Source: Straminergon stramineum (Eukaryota; Streptophyta; Bryopsida; Hypnales; Calliergonaceae). From it: a DNA stretch of 64,000 bases. Below are positions 1 through 10,466 of the stretch, in pieces. The notes beneath the pieces were generated by a model that saw nothing but the letters and a program-made list of their open reading frames with translations, searched no databases and was not told the DNA's origin. The stretch is from contig OY987266.1 of assembly GCA_963920665.1 (NCBI GenBank), positions 2,919,001 to 2,983,000 of the forward strand, written 5' to 3'. Both the position numbers and the translations under genes were made by a program. Position 1 is the stretch's first letter. Every line of letters begins with the position of its first letter.

Positions 1-1274
1 TGTTTTCACCCTAATTCCATCACCCTATATTTGGCCCCCATTCCATCCGTTTAAACATCTAAATCTATCCAAAAAATGAGTCAAATTTATTCTAGATTCT
101 AATAAATCAGAGAATTAATGCCATCAAGGGTAACATGTCACTTTTTTATTGGTCACTTTCCAAATGCTAATAGATGCATGAAATGGCAGTTATAGGTTGT
201 TTTCAGGACATTTACGACTCTAGTCTATAGGCAGTTTTGTCATTTCAGGGCAAATCACTTCATAAATTCATAGAAAATACAATTTTTATGAGAAAATTAT
301 AATTCCACTTGGGTTTGTCTCATGAAACAAACCCACACCTCTTCATAATATTTGACCTTCTTGGAATTGACCCCAACATAGTCAGATTGCAAATCAGGGT
401 GGTACTAGGCTTGTCTACCTTATTCACTTAAATCAGTCATCTTCTGCTTGCAACTTTTCTGCAATTAGTCTGGTGGTGGCGTGGCGTGGCATGGAGGTGC
501 CGGCTCTTGTTGGGAATTGGGACATCACAAGATAATTCACAGACCTGACCAATGGCTGAGTGCGCATTTTGTTACTTTTGATGCACTCAGGAAGCTTAAG
601 CTTAGCCTCAGTGCCTTGTTGCTCATGCCACTTGATTTTTTTTTTTTTTTTTGTGGAGCACGTCTGGCAGTGTCGGTTAATTTTTAGTTTTTTTGGGGGG
701 GGAGCATGTCCATCAGTGTCACTTAATTTTGACAGAAAGTACGACACTGGTAGCCACTACTGTAATGTAATGTATTTTACAGCAATTCCTCTCTTGCCAC
801 CAGGCACTGGTTCCTTTCAGCTAAGGCAAGATTTTTTTTTCCCTTCTTTTCTGAAACCCAGAATTTTTTAATTAAATTTTTTTTTTAAACCCACAGTTTA
901 AGTTAAGCAAAGGCAGGTTGAGGTTTACATTTCAGCGGGAATTCTGGTGCACAAAATGGCCCACCGACAACATGAAGAATTAATGTGTACAGTACACTAA
1001 GAAGAAAACACGTCTGAATTATCAGAGTTGATTGTAAGTAAAGGTCTGTCATCCCCAGTTGTACCAGTGGTGTTAGAGGGTCTGACTAAAGAATGCCCGT
1101 ACAAAAGAATAACACAACACCAAACTCCATATGACCGGAGTTTCAGTGCTTCAAGGAGTTTTTGTCTTGTGCCCTTCATTGCACATACTTTATGATTAAC
1201 ACTGGTCAAAAAGATTGTGTGCAAAAAGAAAACATGTCAAAATTGTCATTGGTTGTTTCCTTGTTCTCCAAGTA

Positions 1275-1408
1275 AAGGTGAACCAGCCTAGTACCACCAC
1301 TCTTCTCAATTCGGCCCTCATATAATGGAGGTGAACATTCCACCCTCTGAAATGGGTATATGTGAGGGTGGAATTGAGAAGGGTGGTGGTAATAGGTTGG
1401 TTCACCTT
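1275..1408. repeat. Fold-back MITE (134 bp)
   Basis: The two halves are near-perfect inverted copies of each other. The left end begins AAGGTGAACCAGCCTA and the right end, read on the minus strand, begins AAGGTGAACCAACCTA. Similarity continues for about 45 bp per arm through a CCACCAC block and a TTCTCAATTC block. It has no coding capacity. A fragment of the same end (GGTTGGTTCACCTTA) recurs near 22143-22157, so this is a dispersed family. The superfamily is not determined because no target duplication is clear. Confidence 0.7.
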
Positions 1409-1493
1409 AAAATACTAACTATGTTTTCAGTAGTGCAATTATTTTAATGGATTTGTACTACGGACATTGGTGGACTCTTTTCTTTTTTGTGTG

Positions 1494-1538
1494 TGTAGAG
1501 GGGGGAGGGGGGAGGGGGGGAGGGGGGGAAAGGGGGTG
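1494..1538 (+). repeat. G-rich low-complexity tract
   Basis: Runs of five to eight G separated by single A or AAA follow a short GT run. On the plus strand the spacing is compatible with an intramolecular G-quadruplex. It has no coding function. Confidence 0.7.
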
Positions 1539-1930
1539 AATTAGCAAACAAGCAACAACATTATGAGAGGTGTTTTCTTATGGCATTGTAGTTACACTTT
1601 TGACTAAGGTCCTATTCTAACTTCTTCACATATAGCTTTTGATGATGCAAGGCTTCCTTTTCTTTGATTTGGAACCAGCAAATGAAGTAAATATTAGTAG
1701 TCATGTGAAGAATACTTGTTAAAATGCTCAAAATTGGTACAAGGTTTACATATTGGTTCATAATCCTTTTACCACTTAATGTCCCATGCACCATATTTTG
1801 GTGTACACAAAACTTTGAAGTTGAATAAAATCTTACCAAGTTTCTATTTCTAAATTTTTTTTAAATAGATGGATTTTTTTTAAAGTCAATTTTATATATC
1901 AAAAATAGGATTTCCAAAGTAAGTGTTCAC

Positions 1931-2790
1931 GATTTTTCTATTTTAGGTTTTGTGCAAGGGTGTCCATTGTAAATCTTGATTTTTCAAGTGTTAAAGGCTC
2001 TTGAAAATGAGCCTTTAGTTAAAATGATTGTATAAAAGTATGGAAAAAAAATCACACTAGAAATTCACTATAGAAATTTTCAATAGTTTTTTCAACACTT
2101 TATCTGTCGAAAAAATATTTGAAATTGTTTTCAAAACTATAGAGTTGAAAAAAGTGTCAAAAATGTTTTGAATCTTACGACATCTCGTTTTTCGACATTT
2201 TAGTGTCAAAAGTAAAGTGTCAAAAACAACACCCTTTCTTGGTACTAAAGTGGTTCCATCAACCCCACACATCCTTATTTGCACCATGAAATTATCTCAA
2301 CAAATCACCTAAACCCTTAAATGCCCAAGGCCCTTTTTGAGCTTCTAGGAATTTGCTCTAAATTGAACAAAAGACAATATTTTGATAAGTTGTATCAAGT
2401 TTTTTTGAATTGTAACTATACAAATTCAAACTAGACATGTTAGAGATTACACAAAAGAAGAAAATAAATCAATATCATTTATGGATTGAAAGATTATAAT
2501 GTTTGATCATGAAGGTGTTAAAAATTGCAAAAGTGATTTGAAGTCTTTCAATTCTCTTTGTACATGTCAAATCTATAAATCTGGTCATCAAAAAAATATG
2601 AGGTTAGAGGGCTTGACATGCATAACCCCAACCAATTTATGGCTTAGCAAAATCTACTCAACATTTTTTTAAAATGAAGTTTAAATGTGATCTTTTTCTC
2701 TAAGATCTAGTATATTTGAGGCTCATTTCTAATAGCCTTCAACACTAAGATTGCAATGGACACCCTTGCACAAAATCTTTGAATAGGAAA
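1931..2790. repeat. Long inverted repeat, likely decayed TIR element (about 860 bp)
   Basis: The left arm (about 1931-2013) and right arm (about 2719-2790) are inverted copies. Both contain TTTTGTGCAAGGGTGTCCAT (the right arm on the minus strand), and similarity continues inwards through AATCTT, AGTGTT and AATGAGCC blocks. The 0.7 kb between the arms is AT-rich and has no recognisable transposase, so a non-autonomous DNA transposon is the simplest reading. Target duplications were not identified. Confidence 0.55.
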
Positions 2791-3678
2791 GTCATAATCA
2801 ATCATTTTCAAAATCGGATTTTTGATGCTAAAATTGGACTTCAAAAAATAAATATTCAAAAATGAAAACTACTAAAAATAGAAAATTATTTAGGTATTAT
2901 TTTAACTTCAAAGTAATGGCAACATCAAAATTTGGTGCCTCAAGCATTTAGGAGTTAAAATGAAGGGTCAAAACCATTGAACCCACTGTGAGACTCCAGT
3001 GATTTGAGTAGGGGCGGTTTGAAGATTATCCATTTTGATAGGGGCGGTTTGAATGGTAATATTAGTGAAATGTTTCTATTCCATTCATATTTTCCTCTTA
3101 AGTGGAGGGCAAGCAACCAAGTGTCTCATGGGAATAGCATCTGCACAAAGAGCCGTTGTCTGAGTTGTGATTGTTTACTCTCACGATGCACCTTGCCCTA
3201 AATGGTAAGAACTCTGGGAAATTTACGGAAAGAAAATTGACATGCAATGTGATTCATGATGCACAGGGCGCTGCTCCTATCCATTCCTGGAAGAGATTGC
3301 AAAACAAAATTCCGGTTATGACTGATATTGCAAGAAGGTTCAACATAACCAGAAATTACAACTTCATGCATCACACACAGATTCATCTTTCATCGATTTC
3401 CGGGCTTGTGCTTTACATTGAGGAATCTCTTCCTCAGAAGTAAGCTCACTCAGAAGACAAACATAAATTCTTCAGAGTTCTTTACGTTATCATGAAATTT
3501 GAGACATCAGTAACTGCACAGCTCATACTTCAGCACATTACTTCAAATCCCATCCATTAACCGTGCATTTTGTGGCCAGAACATCAAACCACCCTAAGAA
3601 TCTACTCAAGACCATATAGACAGGATTTCACATCTTCTGTGTAAAAAAGATAGTCTAGAAACGTTTCGAAACCTCGTT

Positions 3679-4939
3679 CTACGTTGTAGGAGCAGGGTTC
3701 GATTGTTGCATGAGCTGCTTGATTTTCATCTCCTTGTCAGCTTCGTAATCTTCCAGACGGCCAGCAATGGCGCCGTTCTCCCATCGAATCAGAGTGGGGA
3801 CCCCCTTCAGCTGGAAGCGTTCATCAGAGCGCAGCGGATGGTCAGGGGTACGCCATGTTGGTCGATCGCCCACGTACACACGCACCAGGGTCACAGGCGA
3901 CGCACTCTCGTTCACTGCTTTGTAAATGATGGGCTCTGCCCTCACGCAATCTGCACACAAATCACATAGCCTGAGAATACTCACACAACTGAACTCAGTT
4001 TTCAATGAAGCAATCTCGGAAAGGGGCTTTGAGGAATCCAATTTAGAGCTACAAGCATAGTTCACGCACAAGGTTCCACTATGCTTCACATCAATGTGGA
4101 TTTGATATGCATCAAACCACATTTGATTTTGTCAATTGCAGAATTTCAGTATTGTATTCAGGTTTGCCGAGACTAGAGCTAAGACACGGGAGGGAACGGA
4201 AGTTTACCGGGGCACCAGCTTTTGCCCACCGATGCAATGCGGTCACCCAGGAACAGAAGCAACAGCAATCCAGGACCCTGCACTTCAGCTGCCTGGAACC
4301 CAACCACCATTTCGGATCTCAGTATAAAGAGAGATCACATGTTTACAACATCGAATTTCATACTAGTTAGATTACATCATCGAAACCCTGAAAAGCAAGT
4401 TGGCTTAGAACGAGTTCTTGTTTTCGTATTACCGACGGCTTACTGTGTAGCGAATTGGCGATTAAAGGTGATTATGTCAAGAAAACTCTGTCGAAAGATG
4501 CTTCCTAGGGTTCTTTTTCGGTAGCCAATCCGACAGCACCCGTGCAGAATGAAAACACCGCGAGAATTACGATAACCTAATTTCTAAAGATACTTCAGCA
4601 TCTCCAGCTTAGAGTCATATTTTGTAATCCAAACTAGACCAAGACTCACAAATGCTGTTCAGAGAAAAGAAAAGAAATGTTGGAAACTCTCACACCACCA
4701 ATTCTCCCAGTGATTGTTCAGCGCTACAAATTTAGTACAATCTCAACCTCACAAATATGCAACCGAGTACAGACCAATAAACAAATTGAACTATTGACAA
4801 CACGCGCAATTCACAAACACAACACCCATTACACACGCGCGCACACACTCCAGTCAGGAGTGCACGCATTGGAGAGAATACTCATCTTCAACACTGTCTC
4901 AAAGTCACCAAGTCCCGCATCCACAATAGCCGCAGGCAT
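3679..4939 (-). CDS. Thioredoxin-like protein Clot (TXNDC17/TRP14-type)
   Basis: A small cytosolic thioredoxin-fold oxidoreductase of the Clot/TRP14 family, whose members reduce small disulfide substrates. Three minus-strand exons are proposed: 4939-4895, 4292-4208 and 3950-3679. Exon 2 ends in SWCP and a split Asp codon joins it to CVRAEPIIY in exon 3, rebuilding the WCPDC redox site. The family blocks VGDRPTWRTPDHPLR, GVPTLIRWENG and GRLEDYEADKE follow. With exon 1 ending at FET the protein is about 133 aa, the usual Clot length. That donor (ACA/gtgttg) is weak. An alternative donor at TPDWS would give about 149 aa, so the exon 1 end is uncertain, whereas exons 2 and 3 are firm. The start MPAAIVDAG matches the short N-terminus of the family. 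The gene is divergent from the plus-strand gene at 5495. Confidence 0.88.
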
Positions 4940-4993
4940 TTTGCCGAATTATGAAAAATCCCCCAAACGAGAATACTGACAGTCCCAGCAATT

Positions 4994-5066
<73 letters not shown>

Positions 5067-5494
5067 GGTGAAGCTCAGTGCAAATGTATCATCACCACTC
5101 GCTAAATTAAGCTTAGAGCAGAACCCCTAGAGTCTGTGAAAGAACCGAAAACTATGATCGGCGACCAATGGTCGGAGAATGACAGTGGCCTTGTAAAGAA
5201 TTTTACGATACTTACAATTTTCTTAAAGATTTTTTTCTGTCCACGTGGAAAGCAATCCACGTGGATTTGGATCACTGCTTCACAACAGCGAGGATTCGAG
5301 GAATCCTCGGCAAATTATCAAGGATAAGTTAAGTTATATCATGTTGGGTCTTCCATTGCGAGATTGTAGAATGTTTCCAGCAGTCACGTTTCGGAGTGAA
5401 CGCTTCGAACTGAAACGCAATGTGACTAATTTGCACAAAAGTTTCGGTTGATAATCCTGTCTTCTCTTTCTTGCAATTCCATTCAGGATTTGCA
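4940..5494. promoter_or_regulatory. Bidirectional promoter region with paired G-boxes
   Basis: This 555-bp interval separates two divergent start codons (Clot on minus, tRNA-binding protein on plus). Two identical palindromic G-boxes, CCACGTGG, lie at 5241-5248 and 5257-5264, 16 bp apart start to start, the kind of site bZIP or bHLH factors bind. A separate dyad, CGAGGATTC-GAG-GAATCCTCG, lies at 5289-5309. A TC/AC microsatellite lies nearer the Clot start. Promoter activity is inferred from position. Confidence 0.6.
4997..5066. repeat. (TC)n(AC)n compound microsatellite
   Basis: About 28 TC units pass directly into about 7 AC units. The tract lies 58 bp upstream of the minus-strand Clot start codon. 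Pyrimidine-rich TC tracts are common in plant 5' UTRs and core promoters, so it may be transcribed as a GA tract in the Clot leader. Confidence 0.95.
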
Positions 5495-7654
5495 ATGGCG
5501 TTGGCCTACCCTGCTTCCTCGTCCGTCGCAGTGCAACTGCAGCAATCGTTGTACCACACCACAGCGTCAAGAGCTTCACACGGTGGGGTTTCAAGGGCGT
5601 CATCTTTTGCGTCCGTCCGCCTGATTCACAGCGCCCCACTGAAATCAGGTAATGTACTCTTTCTCGCCAACTCTCGCTCTCTCGTTTCAAGTTCTTGCAA
5701 CAGTGGTTGGTGCTGTTTTCTAATGAGCTTTGGCGGCCATGTAGAGAGACTACAGCGAAGGAAGAATGTGAGGTTCCATGTTCGTGCTCATACCGAAACA
5801 GCGGAAGTGCCTGAAACAACGGACCGCGTGGATTGCCCTGCGGTGAAACCTGAGGTGGATCCAGCAGTTTTCGAGTCTCTGGATGTCCGGGTCGGCCTTA
5901 TTGTAAGCTCTTCTTCTTCCTGTTAGGGCTTGGATAGGGTTTAATCTTTACTGTTGTTAGGGTTTGGAAAGTTTTAATCTTTTCTCTTGCTTTCTCTTGT
6001 TGAATAATCTCTCCTTATGATTTTATCGTTGTGTAGACTGATGCTAAGCCAGTGCAAGATGCGGAGATGACAGCAAAACGAGGAAAGCCCACTTTGAGCA
6101 GAAAATTTCTGCAACTCACGGTATGTTGTTAATGATAGGGTTTTTCAAACCGCAAGCATGTCTTCTGCAGGGTGAGGATTATGTTTTCCTACACTTAGGA
6201 GTTCGATTCTGCACTTCAATTTTAGAATTATCTAAGACATCTGTAAATTATGGTCTGAGACTAAAGTGAATAATTCTGTTTAGCCATTGATTGCTTTTAG
6301 AAGATGAATTGTTTTCTTACCTAAAGAAGATTATCTGCACAAGTGGGTTTGATAGAAATGGCTGCTTTCTGTAACCCTGAAGCACTGTCTTCTGGCTGGT
6401 AAATCTCATGTTCTCTTTAGATTGATTATCCATCTAAACATGGAAGCGTTGCAGGTAGATATAGGATGTGAACAAAGGACCGTCGTCTCCGAGTGCAAGT
6501 TCGTGATGGACGTTGAGGACGCCGTTGGCAAGAAGGTTCTGTTTGTTGCAAACATGCCCCCAACTGAAGTCAATGGTATCATGAGCCACGGTAAGATTCT
6601 TCTTTCGTTTCTGGTGAGCAAGTTCTTTATGCAATTGCAATTCTTTCTTCAATTAGGGAGGAGGAAACGTCTGAACTTATTCAACTCCAAGGCTGAGGAC
6701 ACTATTTGCGTCACTTTAAGCATTTTAACCAATATTAGGACAATCTGTTGCAAAGTTTTCAACTATCTGTTTAGAAGAGGATGAATACCCTTCCAAAAGA
6801 TTGGGATCGTGTACAGCGAGGGTTGTATTCGAAGATTGAAGATAGGTTTTCCCAGTGGGGATTTTGGATAAATAAGTGAATGCATGAGAAAGTCAGTATT
6901 CACCAGGATGAAAACATGACAGGATTTTGAAAGACTATGTATCTAATATTATAGATGTAGTGATGCTAACAATATATTCTCAACAGCTTTATACATCTCC
7001 TCTGCATTTTAACGAATATGTATGAGTGATTATTGGGAAACTGGGGAGAGATCGCTTTGCGTACTATAAGAGCCAAGCTCTCTTTATATCAAATTTTATC
7101 TCTTTTTTTACAAACTTCTTAAACAACTTTCAAAATGGGAGGTTGGAGACCTCTGTAAGTGACAGTAGGCTACTTTGAACATTTCATTCAGTGATCAGAG
7201 CGAAGTCATGCATACTCCACGTTGCCTATTGTTATGCGAATAATGCGAATTGAAAACCAACCGAGTGTATAAATTAATGATTCATTCTCAAGTCAATAGA
7301 TTTCATTCATCTGTGTATCATTGAATACTTCACAACCTCCTGAAGCATATTGGTACAAGTAATGTTGAGATTTAGTGAAGTACAAGCCTCCAAATCTTGC
7401 TCCAAGTTTTTTAAAAAGAGTCCCAAGGTCATGCTTAATGTTTATGTGTTCTCAACTATATTTCTTTATGAGCGTAGCAAATTTTGTGTTATGAGCAATT
7501 CTCATCTAAATTGTGCCTTTTTTTTCTTGCAGGTGTCTTACTAACTGGCTTCAACTATGACCCCACTCCAATGCCTCGCAGCTTTAAAGTCATTTTACCT
7601 GGCCTTGGCCGCTTGCCCCCTGGTTCTCAAGTGAAGGGTGCTTGTTTTCCTTGA
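5495..7654 (+). CDS. Plastid-targeted tRNA-binding-domain (OB-fold) protein
   Basis: Five exons with consistent phases: 5495-5648, 5745-5902, 6037-6120, 6455-6590 and 7533-7654, giving about 217 aa. The first 60 or so residues are rich in Ala, Ser, Arg and His and low in acidic residues, like a chloroplast transit peptide. From about residue 95 comes a single tRNA-binding OB-fold (PF01588; EMAP-II/CsaA/MetRS C-terminal type): FESLDVRVGLI, VDIGCEQRTVVSECKF, LFVANMPPTEVNGIMSHGVL, and a closing LPPGSQVKG. It has an extra loop of about 10 residues (EMTAKRGKPTLSR) between the first two strands, relative to bacterial domains. No synthetase catalytic domain is attached, so it is a stand-alone tRNA- or chaperone-type factor. 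The ATG at 5495 is the first in frame that gives the transit peptide. It could equally be mitochondrial. Confidence 0.88.
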
Positions 7655-8589
7655 TCATACTAAAAAACAATTGAGGTTGCCAGATGTCTTGTTGCTTGCT
7701 TTTCAATTTGAAGATTTGTTTTCAAAATGGGGACAATGCAATTCTACATTCTGCAAAGTAGTCTAGCCCTCCTGTAGGGTTTGGAACACAATTATGAAAT
7801 CACCTTTTTTTTTTTTGCTCTAACACCCCAAATATGAGAAAATCATAGTGAATGTTAATGAACTTGTTGAATTCTAAACTTCATCTCTATTCTCTTGGCA
7901 TGAAAGATACATGATTTGATGTTGAGTAAGCCTCTCTATCTTCAATGTTGAATGAATTAGGTTTGAATGAGCCAATTCACTGAAGCTCTAATTTGGATGA
8001 GGCCTTATCTTCCATTCACTTGAAATAGGGATTAGTAGAGTCTTTACATTGTTTTTAAAACCTAACTTGTTTCTTTTTAAAGTCATTCTAGCATGGGCTC
8101 ATATTTGAAGTTTAATGGAACATGATATAGTACCTTGGTTGTGAATGGAGGGAAATCATTGACTCCATCTCTCATGAGCAAGTTTGATCCCAATATGAAT
8201 TGAACATATATCATCTTTCACCTTCCATGTCACTCTACACAAACCAATCAATCCAAGATAGGTATACCTAATTTTGACCTTGTATCTAACACCATCTCAT
8301 TTAGATTCTTAAGGAATATGTGAATCCTTTAATTTGAATATGATGTTCTAGCATTGGCAATCTCAATACTAAAAAATTGTGGAAAAAACATAGATGTAAT
8401 TACCAAATCCATCTCAAAACATTAGATTTATTTTTAAATTATGTTACAATTTTACTTGAAAATAAAATTTTTGTGAAAAAGCATATGGAAAAGTCTAATT
8501 TGGAGGTGCAGTGCTTGTGTTTTGATTGGAGAACAATTGGCCCCTAGTAGAAGAGAAAAAAGGGTGTGACAAGCTTCTAATCTTAAGCC

Positions 8590-9516
8590 TTAACCTTTGA
8601 AGGACCAAGGCCTTTTTTTTTGCAAAAAAACACTCAAAATTGCCATTTTTAGAGCAAAGAGTTAAAAAATTTGAAAATTGTATTTTTTGCACATCTAACT
8701 ATAGGATCTTATACCTAATGAGTATGAAAATGTGTGGAAAAAGTTTCAGAAATTTTGACCGTATAGATTGCAAGATATCTGTGTTTAAAGTGAAGAAAAC
8801 AAGTTTTTTGACACATTGTAAGACTAGGTTATTTCACTTTGAACCTTTTGAACTTTAATTTTTTGCACTACAGAGTTTTGAGCTTTGAATCTTTATGTTG
8901 TAGAATTGAGTTGAGAGTTTAGGAAAAAAAAGAAAATACCAAAAAAAACAACTTTTGATTCTTTAAAAAATTGTTAAGTAGAAGTAGGCACAAGGTAGAA
9001 GGAAAATCTAAATTATTAATATCTTTGTGATGGAATTAAAATGAACTAATCCCAATGGTGAGATTCTTTTAGAAGGCAAATGAAATGACATGGACCTTAG
9101 TTTTTTGAAAAATTGTAAAAATTGCATTCAAAAATGAATCCTACAAATTATTTTTTCAGGAAGATGCTCTAAGTGCTCAAAAAACAAGATTGTCTATAAC
9201 TTTCTCATAACAAATCCAAATGGAATGAATAAAAGCTTTCCATGTAGACAAAAATACAATCTATAAGGTAAGAAAATAAAAAAAATTCAAATTTTTGAAA
9301 CTTTTTTTTGCTGCCCTCTCTCTCCTATTTTGAGCTTATTTGGGCATAACTTTTGTTACCGGGCACCAAATGAAATAAAATTATATTCCCACGAAGCTAA
9401 TCAATTTTTCTATCTTCATAAAAAGTTTCAAAAAATCAGGACAAAAATTGAGACTGCAGATACCTGCCCAAAATCTCATTTGTCCTCCGAAGGGACAATG
9501 GTTCTTTAGGGGCTAA
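8590..9516 (+). mobile_element. TTAA-type MITE, family A copy 1
   Basis: A 927-bp element opening TTAACCTTTGAAGGACCAAGG and closing TTCTTTAGGGGCTAA, in which the terminal TTAA has mutated to CTAA. Its interior shares blocks with the other family A copies: AACACTCAAAATTGCCATTT near the left end, AGGATCTTATAC, TTCAGAAATTTTGACC and CTGCCCTCTCTCTCC near the right end. TTAA target duplication plus a terminal repeat starting with C runs is the signature of piggyBac-type MITEs. It has no coding capacity. Confidence 0.7.
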
Positions 9517-9735
9517 AGGATGGACTCGTGCCCGTGGAAATCATGGCTTTTGAAACCGTGTGACATTATCTACTTTAAAAAAACCAAAAATATCCATTGG
9601 AGTTCAAACTATTGTAGAAGATCTTTCCTTTCCACCCCTAATTCTGAGGATGAATAGTTGCACTTTTGTCCTACACAAGAAAATTCCTTGTCATCCATCG
9701 AACACCAAATGTTTGCGTCGGCATTTAAGGGTTAA
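9513..9735 (+). mobile_element. TTAA-type MITE, family B copy 1
   Basis: About 223 bp, starting at the CTAA shared with family A copy 1 and ending GGCATTTAAGGGTTAA. Diagnostic blocks are GGCTTTTGAAACCGTGTGAC, TGTAGAAGATCTTTCCTTTC and CATCCATCGAACACCAAATG. The same blocks appear in the copies near 35.6, 39.0, 40.6, 42.1 and 42.4 kb. A frame of about 50 codons is open across the body on this strand. Confidence 0.7.
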
Positions 9736-10324
9736 AAGTATGCTTGTTTCTAAAAATTATTCATGTTTAACTCCTAAAGGTCAATTGTTTGTGAATTAGA
9801 CTATTGAAAATTTAAGAAAGTTTTCTACAAAGTCAATTTTGAATGAATCTTTTTGGAATTTTGACACAAGGTGAGGACAAATATTCCTTTAAGGAGAATT
9901 AGAAAAACTTGCTGATTTAGGATTTATGGAATGTAAATAGGCACCTAGTTGGTAGATGACATAGATGATGGATTAGAGCAAGTGAAATCATCACCAACAA
10001 TAGCCTAAATGAACCCAATCTAATGTTTTTTGGATTAGAAGTGTGCAATAAATGCTTGACTATGTCAAAATTTTCTCTTTGGCATACCATAAATTGCAAT
10101 TTGGCTGGAAACAACAACTCCACCAAATTCACTTTTTCTTTCACAAATAGTTCATTGGATTAGCAATGATGGAAATTCTTTTGCTTTGGACATCTAGAAG
10201 CCTTGTAGTTGGTTGAAAGACAAAATAGCGAGTTACATTGGTCGGACAAAACAGAAATTTGTTGTAATGAAACAATATCCATGAATTTCCCCTTTCTTGA
10301 GATGGATTTCCCCGGCACAGGAAT

Positions 10325-10380
10325 GGCGGGAAACGGACGACGTGGCGCCTATAATGCGCCGAGTTGGCAGATGACGTGGC
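10325..10380 (+). promoter_or_regulatory. GCP5 promoter: E2F-like site and two ACGTGGC motifs
   Basis: GGCGGGAAA at 10325-10333 is the reverse complement of TTTCCCGCC, which matches the plant E2F consensus. ACGTGGC, an ABRE/G-box-like core, occurs at 10340-10346 and 10374-10380. All lie 85-145 bp upstream of the proposed GCP5 start. An E2F site suits a gene needed for mitotic microtubule arrays. Function is inferred from sequence alone. Confidence 0.45.
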
Positions 10381-10466
10381 GAAGAAGGAGGTGTCTTCGT
10401 TTATTCGTCGATTTCAGAGCTTCCCGCACTCCTGAAGCCGTGAGCAGAGGTTTCACCCTGCTCACC

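Larger units (their letters stand above)
1..3678. other. Intergenic region, no supported gene
   Basis: No reading frame here resembles a known family, and the open frames are short and AT-rich. The stretch holds a fold-back MITE, a G-rich tract and a long inverted repeat, listed separately. Around 3008-3055 a short motif (AGGGGCGGTTTGAA) occurs twice within 40 bp. The last few hundred bases before 3679 probably include the 3' UTR of the minus-strand Clot gene, but I see no clear polyadenylation signal. Confidence 0.6.
7655..10466. other. Intergenic region with MITEs; GCP5 promoter at its right end
   Basis: AT-rich DNA with no supported gene. From about 8590 to 9735 it is two abutting TTAA-type MITEs (listed). 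The last 150 bp are more GC-rich and hold the putative GCP5 promoter. Nothing recognisable lies in 7655-8589 or 9736-10300 apart from homopolymer runs. Confidence 0.6.

Noticed and set aside
3004..3443. Overlapping short plus frames near 3 kb
   Set aside because: Composition and lack of family motifs suggest chance frames.
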